This document shows, in pieces, positions 27,885 through 36,467 of a stretch of 64,000 bases of DNA. The position numbers and the translations under genes are program-made. Under the pieces are notes generated by a model. The model ran no database searches. It had not been told where the DNA came from and saw only the letters and a list, made by a program, of their open reading frames with translations. This DNA comes from Hoeflea ulvae (GTDB lineage: Bacteria > Pseudomonadota > Alphaproteobacteria > Rhizobiales > Rhizobiaceae), in NCBI RefSeq assembly GCF_026619435.1, contig NZ_JAOVZQ010000001.1, positions 1,867,501-1,931,500 of the forward strand. The letters run 5' to 3'. Positions within the stretch are counted from its first letter, which is position 1. Each line of letters begins with the position of its first letter.

Positions 27885-28418
27885 TCAGTTGAGCCGGAGC
27901 TGCATTTTCGACGGATCGAACGGTTCGGCCGGCGGAGCGCCCAGCGCCGATGTCTTGGTGTCCTTGTCGATGCCCGGCGCGGTGTTGGCGATCACCGGTT
28001 CAAACAGGGCAGGCTCGCTGCCGGTCTCCGCAGGTGCTTCGGTCACGGCCGTGTCGGCGACAGCGGTCGGAGCGGTGTCTGCGGTGGCCGGGGCAGCCGG
28101 GGTGATCCCCAGCGCGATGAGATCCAGTTCAGTGGCCTTGCTGACCATGGTCACCGGCGAACCGCCGAGCCAGTTTTCGGTCCGGTAGATCATCTTCTCG
28201 CCATCGACATCGCGAACCTCGATGATCTGCTCACCGGGCGCCAGCTTGATTTCGGCTTCCGCCTCGGCCTTTTCCGCGGCGATGCGCGCGCAGGACGGGC
28301 AGCCGATTTCGACGATGCTGGTCCGGGTGCTGGTTGTTGCTGCAAACTGCTCGATTGAGCCGGCATTGGCTGCTCCGGCGCCCGCGCTGATCGTGGCGGC
28401 AATGATCAATCTCATCAT
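27885..28418 (-). CDS. HPE1-like secreted protein
   Basis: A 177-residue exported protein. A signal peptide (about 1-20, cleaved after ANA) leads to a small conserved domain with GCPSC, PGEQIIEVRDVDGEKMIYRTENWLGGSPV and VSKA, then an Ala/Thr/Pro-rich low-complexity part and a C-terminal SKMQLRLN. This matches the rhizobial family annotated 'plant virulence effector HPE1-like', often located beside purD, as here. The name comes from a fungus-derived domain label; no evidence links this protein to virulence. ATG at 28418 follows AAAGGAGAG; 28415 is an equal choice. Confidence 0.72.
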   Translation of the reverse strand: MMRLIIAATISAGAGAANAGSIEQFAATTSTRTSIVEIGCPSCARIAAEKAEAEAEIKLAPGEQIIEVRDVDGEKMIYRTENWLGGSPVTMVSKATELDLIALGITPAAPATADTAPTAVADTAVTEAPAETGSEPALFEPVIANTAPGIDKDTKTSALGAPPAEPFDPSKMQLRLN

Positions 28419-28535
28419 GGTGCATACTCTCCTTTGCCCCGGAAACTCCGGTTTTGGTGAGTGCACTCTAGCAGCGGGCCGTTACGATCCGGTTCTTGGA
28501 AGCAGTGAACGATTGGTTAATTTCAAGCCGTCCCT

Positions 28536-29819
28536 TCAGCCGCGCGAGCTTTCCCGCTCGATGGCCCGCCAGCCGATGTCGCGTCGGCAAAATCCGCCGG
28601 GCCAGTCGAGCGCGTCAACCGCCGCATAGGCCCTGGCCTGCGCCGTTGTCACATCCGCGCCATGGGCGGTGACATTGAGCACCCGGCCGCCATTGGCCAC
28701 CAGTTGTTCGCCGTCCAGCGCCGTGCCGGCATGAAACACCTTGGCGCCGGCAGCCTCCGCCGCGGCAATGCCCGAAATCGGCGTGCCCTTCCTCGGCGTG
28801 CCGGGATAGCCTTCTGCCGCCATCACCACGGTCAATGCCGCATCGTCCTTCCAGCGCGCCGAGACATGCGCCAGCCCGCCTTCGGCGGCGGCCTTGAGCA
28901 GCAGCAGGATGTCATCCTTGAGCCGCATCATCAGCACCTGGCATTCCGGATCGCCGAACCGCACATTGTACTCGATCAGCCGCGGGCCGGTCTCGTCGAT
29001 CATCAGCCCGGCATAGAGCACGCCGCTGAACGGCGCGCCGATCGCCGCCATGCCGCGCATGGTCGGTTCGATGATCTCGCGCATGGTCTGCTCGATCAGC
29101 TCCGACGTCATCACCGCTGCCGGCGAATAGGCGCCCATGCCGCCGGTATTGGGGCCGGTGTCGCCCTCGCCAACCCGCTTGTGATCCTGCGCCGTGCCGA
29201 AGGGCAGGGCGGTCTTGCCGTCGCACAGGCAGAAAAAGCTGGCCTCTTCGCCGCCGAGAAATTCCTCGACCACCACTTCCGCGCCGGCCTCGCCAAACGC
29301 GCCCTCGAAACAATCCTCGATCGCCGCCAGCGCTTCCTCGATGGTCATCGCCACGGTGACACCCTTGCCGGCCGCCAGCCCGTCGGCCTTGATCACGATC
29401 GGCGCGCCCTGGGCCCGGGCATAGGCCTTGGCCTTGGGCGCATTGTTGAAGCGCTGATAGGCGCCGGTCGGGATGTTTTCGCGCGCGCAGAGATCCTTGG
29501 TGAATCCCTTCGAGCCTTCAAGCTGCGCGGCTTGCGCCGACGGTCCGAACACCGGGATGCCTGCGCCCGTGAGCGCGTCCGCCAGCCCGGCCACCAGCGG
29601 CGCTTCCGGGCCGACCACCACCAGGTCGATCGCCTTGTCCCGGCAGAACGCCACGACACTGTCATGATCGGTCACGTCCAGCGCGCTCAGGGTGGCGTGA
29701 TCGGCAATGCCGGGATTGCCCGGCGCGGCATAAAGCGTGCCGAGCATCGGCGACTGGGCAATCTTCCAGGCCAGCGCATGTTCGCGGCCGCCAGACCCGA
29801 TCAACAGCACATTCATCAT
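28536..29819 (-). CDS. purD: Phosphoribosylamine-glycine ligase
   Basis: An ATP-grasp enzyme (about 427 residues) that makes GAR, the second step of purine synthesis. [17 protein letters not shown] is the N-terminal domain, then [14 protein letters not shown], the ATP-grasp strand [19 protein letters not shown], and the [12 protein letters not shown] and [10 protein letters not shown] metal-site motifs. Two adjacent ATGs (29819 and 29816) follow GGAG at six and nine bases, so either may be used. It stands alone, divergent from the BLUF gene. Confidence 0.97.
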   Translation of the reverse strand: MMNVLLIGSGGREHALAWKIAQSPMLGTLYAAPGNPGIADHATLSALDVTDHDSVVAFCRDKAIDLVVVGPEAPLVAGLADALTGAGIPVFGPSAQAAQLEGSKGFTKDLCARENIPTGAYQRFNNAPKAKAYARAQGAPIVIKADGLAAGKGVTVAMTIEEALAAIEDCFEGAFGEAGAEVVVEEFLGGEEASFFCLCDGKTALPFGTAQDHKRVGEGDTGPNTGGMGAYSPAAVMTSELIEQTMREIIEPTMRGMAAIGAPFSGVLYAGLMIDETGPRLIEYNVRFGDPECQVLMMRLKDDILLLLKAAAEGGLAHVSARWKDDAALTVVMAAEGYPGTPRKGTPISGIAAAEAAGAKVFHAGTALDGEQLVANGGRVLNVTAHGADVTTAQARAYAAVDALDWPGGFCRRDIGWRAIERESSRG

Positions 29820-30095
29820 GGTGAACTCCAAAGCGTGTGGATGGGGGGCAACAGAGAGGCAGAATTGGCTCTGGGTTAGGAAAACATGGTCCGCGGGTCA
29901 AGCCGGAACTGCCCGGCAGCGGCCGTCGCCCACAATAATGCCCGCCGGAGCGCCGCACCTCCGGCAATCCCGGCCCCAGTGCGCGTGGTTCGCGATACCG
30001 CAAATGCAACGCATTTTAGCTTGCCTATGGGGTGCATTGTAAACAGGTTTGGATCTAATCAGGCATGGATACCAGCGGGCAAGGAGGCCGGCGCA

Positions 30096-30548
30096 ATGTT
30101 CAGGATGCTTTACGTCAGCGGTGCATCGCGGCCGATGGGCGAGCGCGATATCGACGCTATCCTTGCCGTCTCGCGGGACAACAACGCCCGCGCCGGCATC
30201 ACCGGCATGCTGCTGTGGGCCGATGGCGTGTTCATCCAGATCCTCGAAGGCGAAACCGGCGCAGTCCGGAGACTGGCGGCCCGGATCGAACAGGATCCGC
30301 GGCACCGAAATTTCATGGTGATGATCGAGCAGAAGGTGGCTGCCAGGGCATTTTCCGACTGGAGCATGGGCTTCAGGCAGCTCGATGCGTCCGGGGCTGT
30401 CGACCAGAGCCTGTTCCAGGTCTCGCACGCAGCGCTGGCCAGCCGCATCTTTGATCACGATGGCGGCCTGTTTCTCGACACGGTACTGGCCTTCGGCCGC
30501 GATTTCATGGCCGAGCATCAGGCTTCGCCCGGCGCTGCACGGGCCTGA
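30096..30548 (+). CDS. Short BLUF-domain blue-light photoreceptor
   Basis: A 150-residue single-domain BLUF protein that binds FAD and responds to blue light. The photocycle residues are at the expected spacing: Tyr6 (LYVSGA), Asn30 (NNARAGITG), Gln48 (FIQILEG), Trp89 and Met91 (SDWSMGF); Y-Q spacing is 42 and Q-W 41, as in AppA. The C-terminal tail (about 100-150) may form the small cap helices. No output domain is fused and no EAL gene is adjacent, so it must act through a partner. AAGGAGG at eight bases fixes the ATG; the frame's upstream extension to 29886 is not used. Confidence 0.93.
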   Translation: MFRMLYVSGASRPMGERDIDAILAVSRDNNARAGITGMLLWADGVFIQILEGETGAVRRLAARIEQDPRHRNFMVMIEQKVAARAFSDWSMGFRQLDASGAVDQSLFQVSHAALASRIFDHDGGLFLDTVLAFGRDFMAEHQASPGAARA

Positions 30549-30616
30549 CGCGCCGGCGGGGCTGAGCCGGCGCCCCTCTGCTTGACCTGCACCCGTTGCG
30601 GTGGCAACAATCGGCC

Positions 30617-31591
30617 ATGCCACACAGATCCAGAACCACCGCCGAACACACCGCCCGCGTCGCCGATGCGCCCTCGGGCAACTGGGTGTATCGCGCCCTG
30701 CCGCGCGCGCTCTGGCCGCATGCCCAGCTTGCCCGCTGGGACCGCCCGATCGGCTGGCAATTGCTGATGTGGCCGTGCTTCTGGTCTTCGGCGCTGGCTG
30801 CCAATGTCGCCAGTTCCCCTTCCAATCTCGACACCATCTGGTATCCGGCGCTGACCGCCTGGCATCTGGTTCTGTTCATGATCGGCGCCATTGCCATGCG
30901 CGGCGCCGGCTGCACCTGGAACGACATCGTCGACTACAGGATCGATGCCAAGGTGGCGCGCACCCGCTCGCGGCCGCTGCCCTCGCGGCGGATTTCGCGT
31001 TTCGCCGCCACCGTCTTCGTTGCGGCCCAGGCGCTGGTCGGGCTGCTGGTGCTCTTGCAGTTCAACTGGTTCTCGGTGCTGCTCGGCATCGCCTCGCTCG
31101 GCGTGGTGGTGATCTATCCCTTCGCCAAGCGCTTCACCGACTGGCCGCAACTCTTTCTCGGCCTTGCATTTTCCTGGGGCGCGCTGATGGGCTGGGCGGC
31201 TCTGTTCGGCGAACTGGCCTGGCCGCCGGTGCTGATCTATATCGGCGCCATTGCCTGGACCATCGGCTACGACACCATCTATGCCCATCAGGACAAGGAG
31301 GACGATGCGCTGGTCGGCGTTCGCTCCACCGCCCGTCTCTTCGGCAGCCACACAAAGATCTGGCTCCTTGGTTTCTACGGTGTCTTTGCCGCCATGATGC
31401 TGACCGCCTTCGTCATGACATCCGTGGCCTGGCCGGCCTTTGCCGGGCTTGCCATCGCGGTGGCCATGCTCGGCTGGCAGATCCGCGTGCTCGACATCGA
31501 CGATCCCGATCAATGCCTGGCGCTGTTCAAGGCCAACAGCCGGGTCGGCCTGATCGTCTTCCTCGGCCTGGGTGCCGCGATCTGGGCCTGA
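30617..31591 (+). CDS. ubiA: 4-hydroxybenzoate polyprenyltransferase
   Basis: A membrane prenyltransferase of 324 residues with about eight or nine hydrophobic segments that attaches the polyprenyl chain to 4-hydroxybenzoate in ubiquinone synthesis. The two Asp-rich motifs are NDIVDYRID (about 105-113) and YAHQDKEDD (about 220), which bind the Mg2+-diphosphate. RPIGWQLLMWP opens the membrane part. It follows the BLUF gene by 68 bp and ends at a bidirectional terminator. The ATG at 30617 is closer to the family start than 30596. Confidence 0.95.
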   Translation: MPHRSRTTAEHTARVADAPSGNWVYRALPRALWPHAQLARWDRPIGWQLLMWPCFWSSALAANVASSPSNLDTIWYPALTAWHLVLFMIGAIAMRGAGCTWNDIVDYRIDAKVARTRSRPLPSRRISRFAATVFVAAQALVGLLVLLQFNWFSVLLGIASLGVVVIYPFAKRFTDWPQLFLGLAFSWGALMGWAALFGELAWPPVLIYIGAIAWTIGYDTIYAHQDKEDDALVGVRSTARLFGSHTKIWLLGFYGVFAAMMLTAFVMTSVAWPAFAGLAIAVAMLGWQIRVLDIDDPDQCLALFKANSRVGLIVFLGLGAAIWA

Positions 31592-31611
31592 CGCCCGGTC
31601 GGGCATGACAA

Positions 31612-31641
31612 AACCCGGCTGCCGTTTCGGGCAACCGGGTT
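31612..31641. terminator. Bidirectional terminator, ubiA / DUF6101
   Basis: A 12-bp stem (31612-31623 with 31630-31641, one mismatch) with a six-base loop between two convergent genes. On the plus strand a T-rich TGGTGTTTT follows the stem; on the minus strand TTTTG follows, so it may serve both. Confidence 0.7.
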
Positions 31642-31663
31642 GTGGTGTTTTCGGGACTTGTCC

Positions 31664-32230
31664 TCAGCGCCGCGCGATGATCTCGCGGCCCTCGATCTTC
31701 ATCCGGACGCCCATCTTGCCGGTTGACCGGCGCACCAGGAAGCGCGGGCGGCGATCGGCGATCTGGTGATGACGGCGGCGGCGTGTCGGCGTTCCTTCGC
31801 TCTGCGGAAGCGCCCCGTCATCCAGCGGACGTGCGACACCGTCGGCCTCGACCATCAGCATCGGCAATCCGTACAGCTCGGACCAGCTGCGCCAGTCCGC
31901 GGCAATGTCGTCGAGATTGTGCGCCACCAGCAGCGGCACGCACAGTGCCGTGTCGGTGTGATGCAGTTCCAGTGTCACCGTCACCGTGCCGTCGCCATGA
32001 TCGATGGCGCGCGCCGCTACGCCCTTGAAGGCGCGGGCGGGCAGGGCAATGGACAAAGGCAGACCGGATTTCGACAGCACCTTCTTGACGACGGCGCCAC
32101 GCCTGTCGACGGTCACGGACACCTCATCCCGCTCATCGCGTGCCGCATAGGAAACGCGTTGCGGAAAATTGTTGGGATCGAGCCGCAATTCGAACCCGGC
32201 CCATACAGGCTTCAATACGGTATTGGTCAT
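31664..32230 (-). CDS. DUF6101 family protein
   Basis: A 188-residue soluble protein found in rhizobia, with the opening PVWAGFELRLDPNNFPQRVSY and a PilZ-like beta section (ERDEVSVTVDRRGAVV). The C-terminal part is basic and ends in an RRRRHHQIADRRPRF stretch and MKIEGREIIARR. No function is known. The ATG at 32230 is taken over the longer frame to 32311 because of its match to the usual start and the low-complexity upstream section. Confidence 0.8.
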   Translation of the reverse strand: MTNTVLKPVWAGFELRLDPNNFPQRVSYAARDERDEVSVTVDRRGAVVKKVLSKSGLPLSIALPARAFKGVAARAIDHGDGTVTVTLELHHTDTALCVPLLVAHNLDDIAADWRSWSELYGLPMLMVEADGVARPLDDGALPQSEGTPTRRRRHHQIADRRPRFLVRRSTGKMGVRMKIEGREIIARR

Positions 32231-32416
32231 GTCTATTGCCTCTGTAAACTCTTGAGAGCCCGGTTTTCCGGTCTTCTCATCCGGGGCTTTTCGCCCTCTC
32301 ACAGGAAGCAAAATGCCGCACGGACGTTCCCGTCGGCTTAAGTTTTTGGGTTAAGAAAAGCTATGTTTTGGAAATGGTTAGCGAAAGACGACCGTCTCAT
32401 TTCCGTTTTGGAAAGG

Positions 32417-33850
32417 TTACCGGGAGGCAATCACCTTGTCCGGATTCATGATGCCCCTGGGGTCGAATGCCTGCTTGATCCGGTGCATCAGCGCCATTTC
32501 GACAGGTGAGCGTATCGCCGCCAGTTCATCGCGCTTGAGCTGGCCGATGCCATGCTCGGCGGATATCGATCCGTTCAATTCCAGCACAATCGCATGCACC
32601 AGCGCATTCATTTCTTCCCAGCGCGCCAGAAAGCTTTCCGTGTCCGCGCCGGCGGGCTGCGAAATGTTGTAATGGATATTGCCATCGCCCAGATGCCCGA
32701 AGGCGACGATGCGCGCCCCGGGGATGGCGCCAAGCACCGCCTTGTCGGCGCGGGCCAGGAATTCCGGCACCTTGGCCACCGGCACCGAGACATCATGCTT
32801 GATCGAGCCGCCCTCGGGCTTTTGCGCCCAGGACATGGATTCGCGCAGGGTCCAGAACGCCTGGCGCTGCGCCCCGGTCTCGGCGGCTGCGGCATCGCGG
32901 ATCAGGCCGTTTTCGTCGGCTGCGACAAACAGGCCTTCCAGCATCGTCCGCGCGGCCTCTTGGGACTGCCCCGAGGAAATGTCGATCAGCACATACCAGG
33001 GGTGAGGCGCGTCCAGCGGATCGCGCACGCCTTCGATATGGCGCGTGGTGAACTCGATGCCGATGCGCGGCATCAGCTCGAACCCGGTGAGCGAGGGCCC
33101 GCAGAAATCCTGCGCCAGCCGGAACAGCTTCAGCGCCACCTCCGGGCTGTCGACACCGGCATAGATGGTCTCGTGACCGGCCGGTTCGGGAAACAGTTTC
33201 AGCACCGCCGCAGTGATGACGCCGAGCGTTCCTTCCGCGCCGATGAACAAATCGCGCAGATCGTAGCCCGTATTGTCCTTCTTCAGAGCCCTGAGCCCGT
33301 GCCAGATCTCGCCGTCGGGCAGCACCGCCTCGATGCCGAGGCAGAGCTGGCGCATGTTGCCATAGGCCAGCACCGCGGTTCCGCCGGCATTGGACGACAG
33401 ATTGCCGCCGATCTGGCAGGAGCCTTCCGAGCCCAGCGACAGCGGAAACAGCAGGCCCTTCTCGCTGGCTGCCTCCTGCGCCTGCTTGAGCACCACGCCG
33501 GCCTCGGCCACCATGGTCTGGCCGACAGGATCGAGCGAGCGGATCCTGTTGAGCCGCGACAGCGACAACACGACTTCGCCCTTTCCCGGACTTGGCGTCT
33601 GCGCGCCGACCAGGCCGGTATTGCCGCCCTGCGGCACGATCGCGGTGCCGGTCTCATGTGCAAGCCGCAGGATGGCTGACACTTCCTCGGTATCGGCCGG
33701 ACGCAGCACCAGCGGGCTCTCGCCCCTGAAGCGGCCACGCAGCTCGACCAGATGCGGCGCGATGTCGGAAGCGGCGGTCAGGGCGTTCTGCGCGCCGGTG
33801 ATGGCGGCGAAACGGGCGATCAGCGAAGGGTCTGTCAGTGGTGTGGGCAT
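32417..33850 (-). CDS. FAD-linked D-2-hydroxyacid dehydrogenase (GlcD/D2HGDH type)
   Basis: A 477-residue flavoenzyme of the vanillyl-alcohol-oxidase fold. PQGGNTGLVGAQ and the Gly-rich segments are the FAD-binding PCMH domain (about 50-225); DVSVPVAKVPEFL, GHLGDGNIHYN and SAEHGIGQLKRDEL make the C-terminal active-site half. Relatives oxidise D-2-hydroxyglutarate or D-lactate and pass electrons to a quinone or electron-transfer flavoprotein. Which substrate is used here cannot be read from the sequence. The gene stands 149 bp after the TsaC gene on the same strand. Confidence 0.9.
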   Translation of the reverse strand: MPTPLTDPSLIARFAAITGAQNALTAASDIAPHLVELRGRFRGESPLVLRPADTEEVSAILRLAHETGTAIVPQGGNTGLVGAQTPSPGKGEVVLSLSRLNRIRSLDPVGQTMVAEAGVVLKQAQEAASEKGLLFPLSLGSEGSCQIGGNLSSNAGGTAVLAYGNMRQLCLGIEAVLPDGEIWHGLRALKKDNTGYDLRDLFIGAEGTLGVITAAVLKLFPEPAGHETIYAGVDSPEVALKLFRLAQDFCGPSLTGFELMPRIGIEFTTRHIEGVRDPLDAPHPWYVLIDISSGQSQEAARTMLEGLFVAADENGLIRDAAAAETGAQRQAFWTLRESMSWAQKPEGGSIKHDVSVPVAKVPEFLARADKAVLGAIPGARIVAFGHLGDGNIHYNISQPAGADTESFLARWEEMNALVHAIVLELNGSISAEHGIGQLKRDELAAIRSPVEMALMHRIKQAFDPRGIMNPDKVIASR

Positions 33851-33999
33851 GCCAAATCATGTATCGCCGTGCCGGCATCAAGTCGAGAGGCGCTAGCCCC
33901 TTTGGTGGCGGAATTCATCCGCGCCGACCTGCCATTGGCGGTGATCCTTCGCACTCCGCCTGGACTGGTGCTGGTCTCTGGCGCTGCGGGCGCGAGATT

Positions 34000-34971
34000 T
34001 CAGGGCCGCGGTGCAGCGGCCCGGCTCAGGCGGTCATTGATGGCTTCGCCGAGCCCGTGCATCGGCACCGGGGCCACCGCTATGCCGGTGGCGCCGGCGG
34101 CATCGGCGCGTTTGATGAAATCGAACAGATTGGCCGCCGCCTCGCGCAGATCGCCCGAAGCCGACAAGTCCATCACCACCCGCGCCTCGGCCTCGCCGGC
34201 CAGCGGCACGCCGCCAAAGCGGATCACGGCCTCGCCGGGCAGGGCGGCGGAGGCATTCAGGCGCACCGCGGCATCCGGTGCATAATGCGAGGCCAGCATG
34301 CCCGGCGCGATCACCGCTTGCCCGGAATCCGGCTCCGGCCGCTCCACCGCCATGCGGGCGATGTTTTCGATTGCCTCGACTGCAAGACCGCCGGGTCTGA
34401 GCAGCCGCAAACGGCCGTCATCCACCGCCAGGATGGTGGATTCAACGCCCACCGGGCAGGGCCCGCCATCGAGGATCAGCCCGATCCGGTCGCCCAGGTC
34501 CTCGGCGACATGGGCTGCGGTTGTCGGGCTCACCCGGCCTGAACGGTTGGCGCTGGGTGCTGCCAGCGGACGGCCAAGCCCGGCAATCAGGTCGCGGGCA
34601 AAGCCCTGCGGCATGCGCACTGCCGCCGTCGCCAGTCCTGCCGTGGTCAGCGGGTGGATGCCGGGCGATGCCGAAAGCGGCAGCACCAGCGTCAGCGGCC
34701 CCGGCCAGAATGCCTCGGCGAGTTTTTCGGCGAGCGGCGAAAACACCACATGCGCCCTTGCCATCTCGAGATCGGCGACATGGGAGATCAGCGGGTTGAA
34801 CCGCGGCCGGCCCTTGGCCTCGTAGATCGCGGTGACGGCATGAGGGTTGGTGGCGTCAGCGGCCAGCCCGTAGACGGTTTCCGTCGGCACAGCGACCGGT
34901 TCGCCGCGCTGCAATGCCTCAATGGCAACGGCCAGCGTGTCTGGATCTGAGATCGGGAGTATGCGCGCCAT
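34000..34971 (-). CDS. L-threonylcarbamoyladenylate synthase (Sua5/TsaC)
   Basis: A 323-residue enzyme that makes threonylcarbamoyl-AMP for t6A37 on tRNAs. The YrdC domain (about 1-205) carries VPTETVYGLAADA, KGRPRFNPL and the PSANRSGRVSPTT motif; a linker and the Sua5 domain follow (GMLASHYAP). Two-domain Sua5 versions like this are longer than TsaC. ATG at 34971 follows a GGGAGT-type site in the reverse sense; the frame is open further to 35028. Confidence 0.94.
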   Translation of the reverse strand: MARILPISDPDTLAVAIEALQRGEPVAVPTETVYGLAADATNPHAVTAIYEAKGRPRFNPLISHVADLEMARAHVVFSPLAEKLAEAFWPGPLTLVLPLSASPGIHPLTTAGLATAAVRMPQGFARDLIAGLGRPLAAPSANRSGRVSPTTAAHVAEDLGDRIGLILDGGPCPVGVESTILAVDDGRLRLLRPGGLAVEAIENIARMAVERPEPDSGQAVIAPGMLASHYAPDAAVRLNASAALPGEAVIRFGGVPLAGEAEARVVMDLSASGDLREAAANLFDFIKRADAAGATGIAVAPVPMHGLGEAINDRLSRAAAPRP

Positions 34972-35051
34972 GTCGGGCCTGTCCATTTCGATTGCGCAGG
35001 CTCTATCAGCCGCATCTGACCGGCGCAATACGGGGCGAATTTCGCCGCCAC

Positions 35052-35140
35052 CTATTAAAAAATCAGCAGAGTCGAGAATAAATTGAGGTTTTCGATTTAG
35101 CCGATCGATAACTTTTTTGCAGCATCAGTCCTTCCAAGTA
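35052..35140 (+). repeat. Upstream element copy A of the tandem GGDEF-like genes
   Basis: The 31-bp core 35070-35100 matches 36378-36408 at 24 of 31 positions without gaps, including TTGAGG and CGATTTAG, and both are followed by TTTTGCAGCA. The core ends 63 bp before the ATG here and 60 bp before the ATG in copy B. It is probably a duplicated promoter/operator. Confidence 0.7.
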
Positions 35141-35162
35141 ATGAACTTGGTGGACGTTGGAG

Positions 35163-36227
35163 ATGAACAAGCAAAAAACCGCGGCGACATCCATCGGTCT
35201 GCGCATCGCCACGACCATGTATCAGATGGGCATCGACGGTCTGCCGCGAAACTACGAACTTCTCTACGAAGCCTATTCCGGTTCCAATCCGGAACTGACG
35301 AAGGAATTTCTGGCGATCGGGAAGAAGAAGTCCCAGCGCGCGCTCGATGAGCTCGGCAAGAAATTCCTTCCCCATCACCACGAAGAAACCCTGGTGTCGA
35401 AGACAAACGCGCGCATGCAGGTCCAGATGACCACCTTCATGAACCTGCTGGAGCAGGAAAAGTCGTCTTTGTCCGACTACGGCACGATGATCGATGAAGC
35501 CTCGCGCGGTTTTGCCTCGCAGACTGAACCCGATCCGGCAACCCTGACCCGGTCGGTGCGCAAGCTCAACCAGGCCACGGAATTGCAGGTATCCAAGAGC
35601 GCGGCCCTGGTGGCCGTTGCGGCACAGCAGGCCGCCGCCCTTGAGGACATCGGCTCCGATATCGCCAATTTCGAGAAGATGAAATTTGTCGACCCGCTCA
35701 CCGGCCTGGCCAATCGCAGGGCCTTCAACCGGGCAGTCGTGCGCATCTACGCCACTCCGGCCTTGCCGATGATGTGCGGTCTTGCCTATGCCGAGATCGA
35801 TGATTTCAAGCGGCTGAGCGAATTGGGAAAGTCCGACATCGGCAGTCATTTCATCCAGCATGTCGGCAAGCTTCTTCATGCCGGCAACACAACCCATGAA
35901 TTCGTCGCCCATCTCGACGGCAATCGTTTCGCCTTCCTGATCAGATCGGCGCAAGAATCGGAGATCATGCGTCTGGTCGACGGGCTGCGCACGGCGGTCG
36001 CCTCCAAGCCGCTGGTTCATCCGCAGAAACTGCGCGTCATCGGTAACGCCACCCTGTCGATCGGTGTGGCCATGTCGACGGTGGCCAATGATGCCGGAAA
36101 ATTGCTGGCCTATGCCGAAAAGGCGATGACGGCCTCGATCAAGGGCGGCGGCAACCGCGCCACGCTCTACACCAATGCCGTGCCTGCCAATGCCAACAAG
36201 GGCTGGATCATCTATCAGCCGGAATAG
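35163..36227 (+). CDS. Degenerate GGDEF-domain protein, copy A
   Basis: A 354-residue soluble protein. The N-terminal part (1-160) holds the conserved MYQMGIDGLPRNYELLYEAYSG and HHHEE segments and long helices; the C-terminal part (175-345) is a GGDEF fold with PLTGLANRRAF intact, but the active motif is LDGNRF (252-256) instead of GGDEF, so diguanylate cyclase activity is not expected. It may be a c-di-GMP or GTP sensor, or a regulatory partner. It is a tandem paralogue of the gene at 36468, of exactly the same length. The ATG at 35163 gives the matching start; the TTG at 35157 is less likely. Confidence 0.85.
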   Translation: MNKQKTAATSIGLRIATTMYQMGIDGLPRNYELLYEAYSGSNPELTKEFLAIGKKKSQRALDELGKKFLPHHHEETLVSKTNARMQVQMTTFMNLLEQEKSSLSDYGTMIDEASRGFASQTEPDPATLTRSVRKLNQATELQVSKSAALVAVAAQQAAALEDIGSDIANFEKMKFVDPLTGLANRRAFNRAVVRIYATPALPMMCGLAYAEIDDFKRLSELGKSDIGSHFIQHVGKLLHAGNTTHEFVAHLDGNRFAFLIRSAQESEIMRLVDGLRTAVASKPLVHPQKLRVIGNATLSIGVAMSTVANDAGKLLAYAEKAMTASIKGGGNRATLYTNAVPANANKGWIIYQPE

Positions 36228-36362
36228 ACCCGGGCGCTTTCACTTGAGCCAGACACGGGGCGCCGGAATGGCCAGCGGCTCGCGCAGGCAGCAGCATGTC
36301 GATTGCGCTTGCTCGACCGCCGGCATCTTGGCCGCCCACCGCGGACGCAGGCGGCAAACCTG

Positions 36363-36452
36363 TCAATAAATCGGAAAAGTCGAACTTAATTTGAGGCTCG
36401 CGATTTAGCTCGCCGATAAGGTTTTGCAGCAACACTGCCATATTGAACCAGT
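36363..36452 (+). repeat. Upstream element copy B of the tandem GGDEF-like genes
   Basis: Counterpart of the element at 35052-35140, with the 31-bp core at 36378-36408. Both copies share TTGAGG, CGATTTAG and TTTTGCAGCA at nearly the same distance from their genes. Confidence 0.7.
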
Positions 36453-36467
36453 GTGATGGGCCAGTGC

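Noticed and set aside
32337..32356. TTAA-N9-TTAA upstream of the FAD dehydrogenase stop / DUF6101 start
   Set aside because: Spacing is two bases too long for a CtrA site and the position is not upstream-specific.
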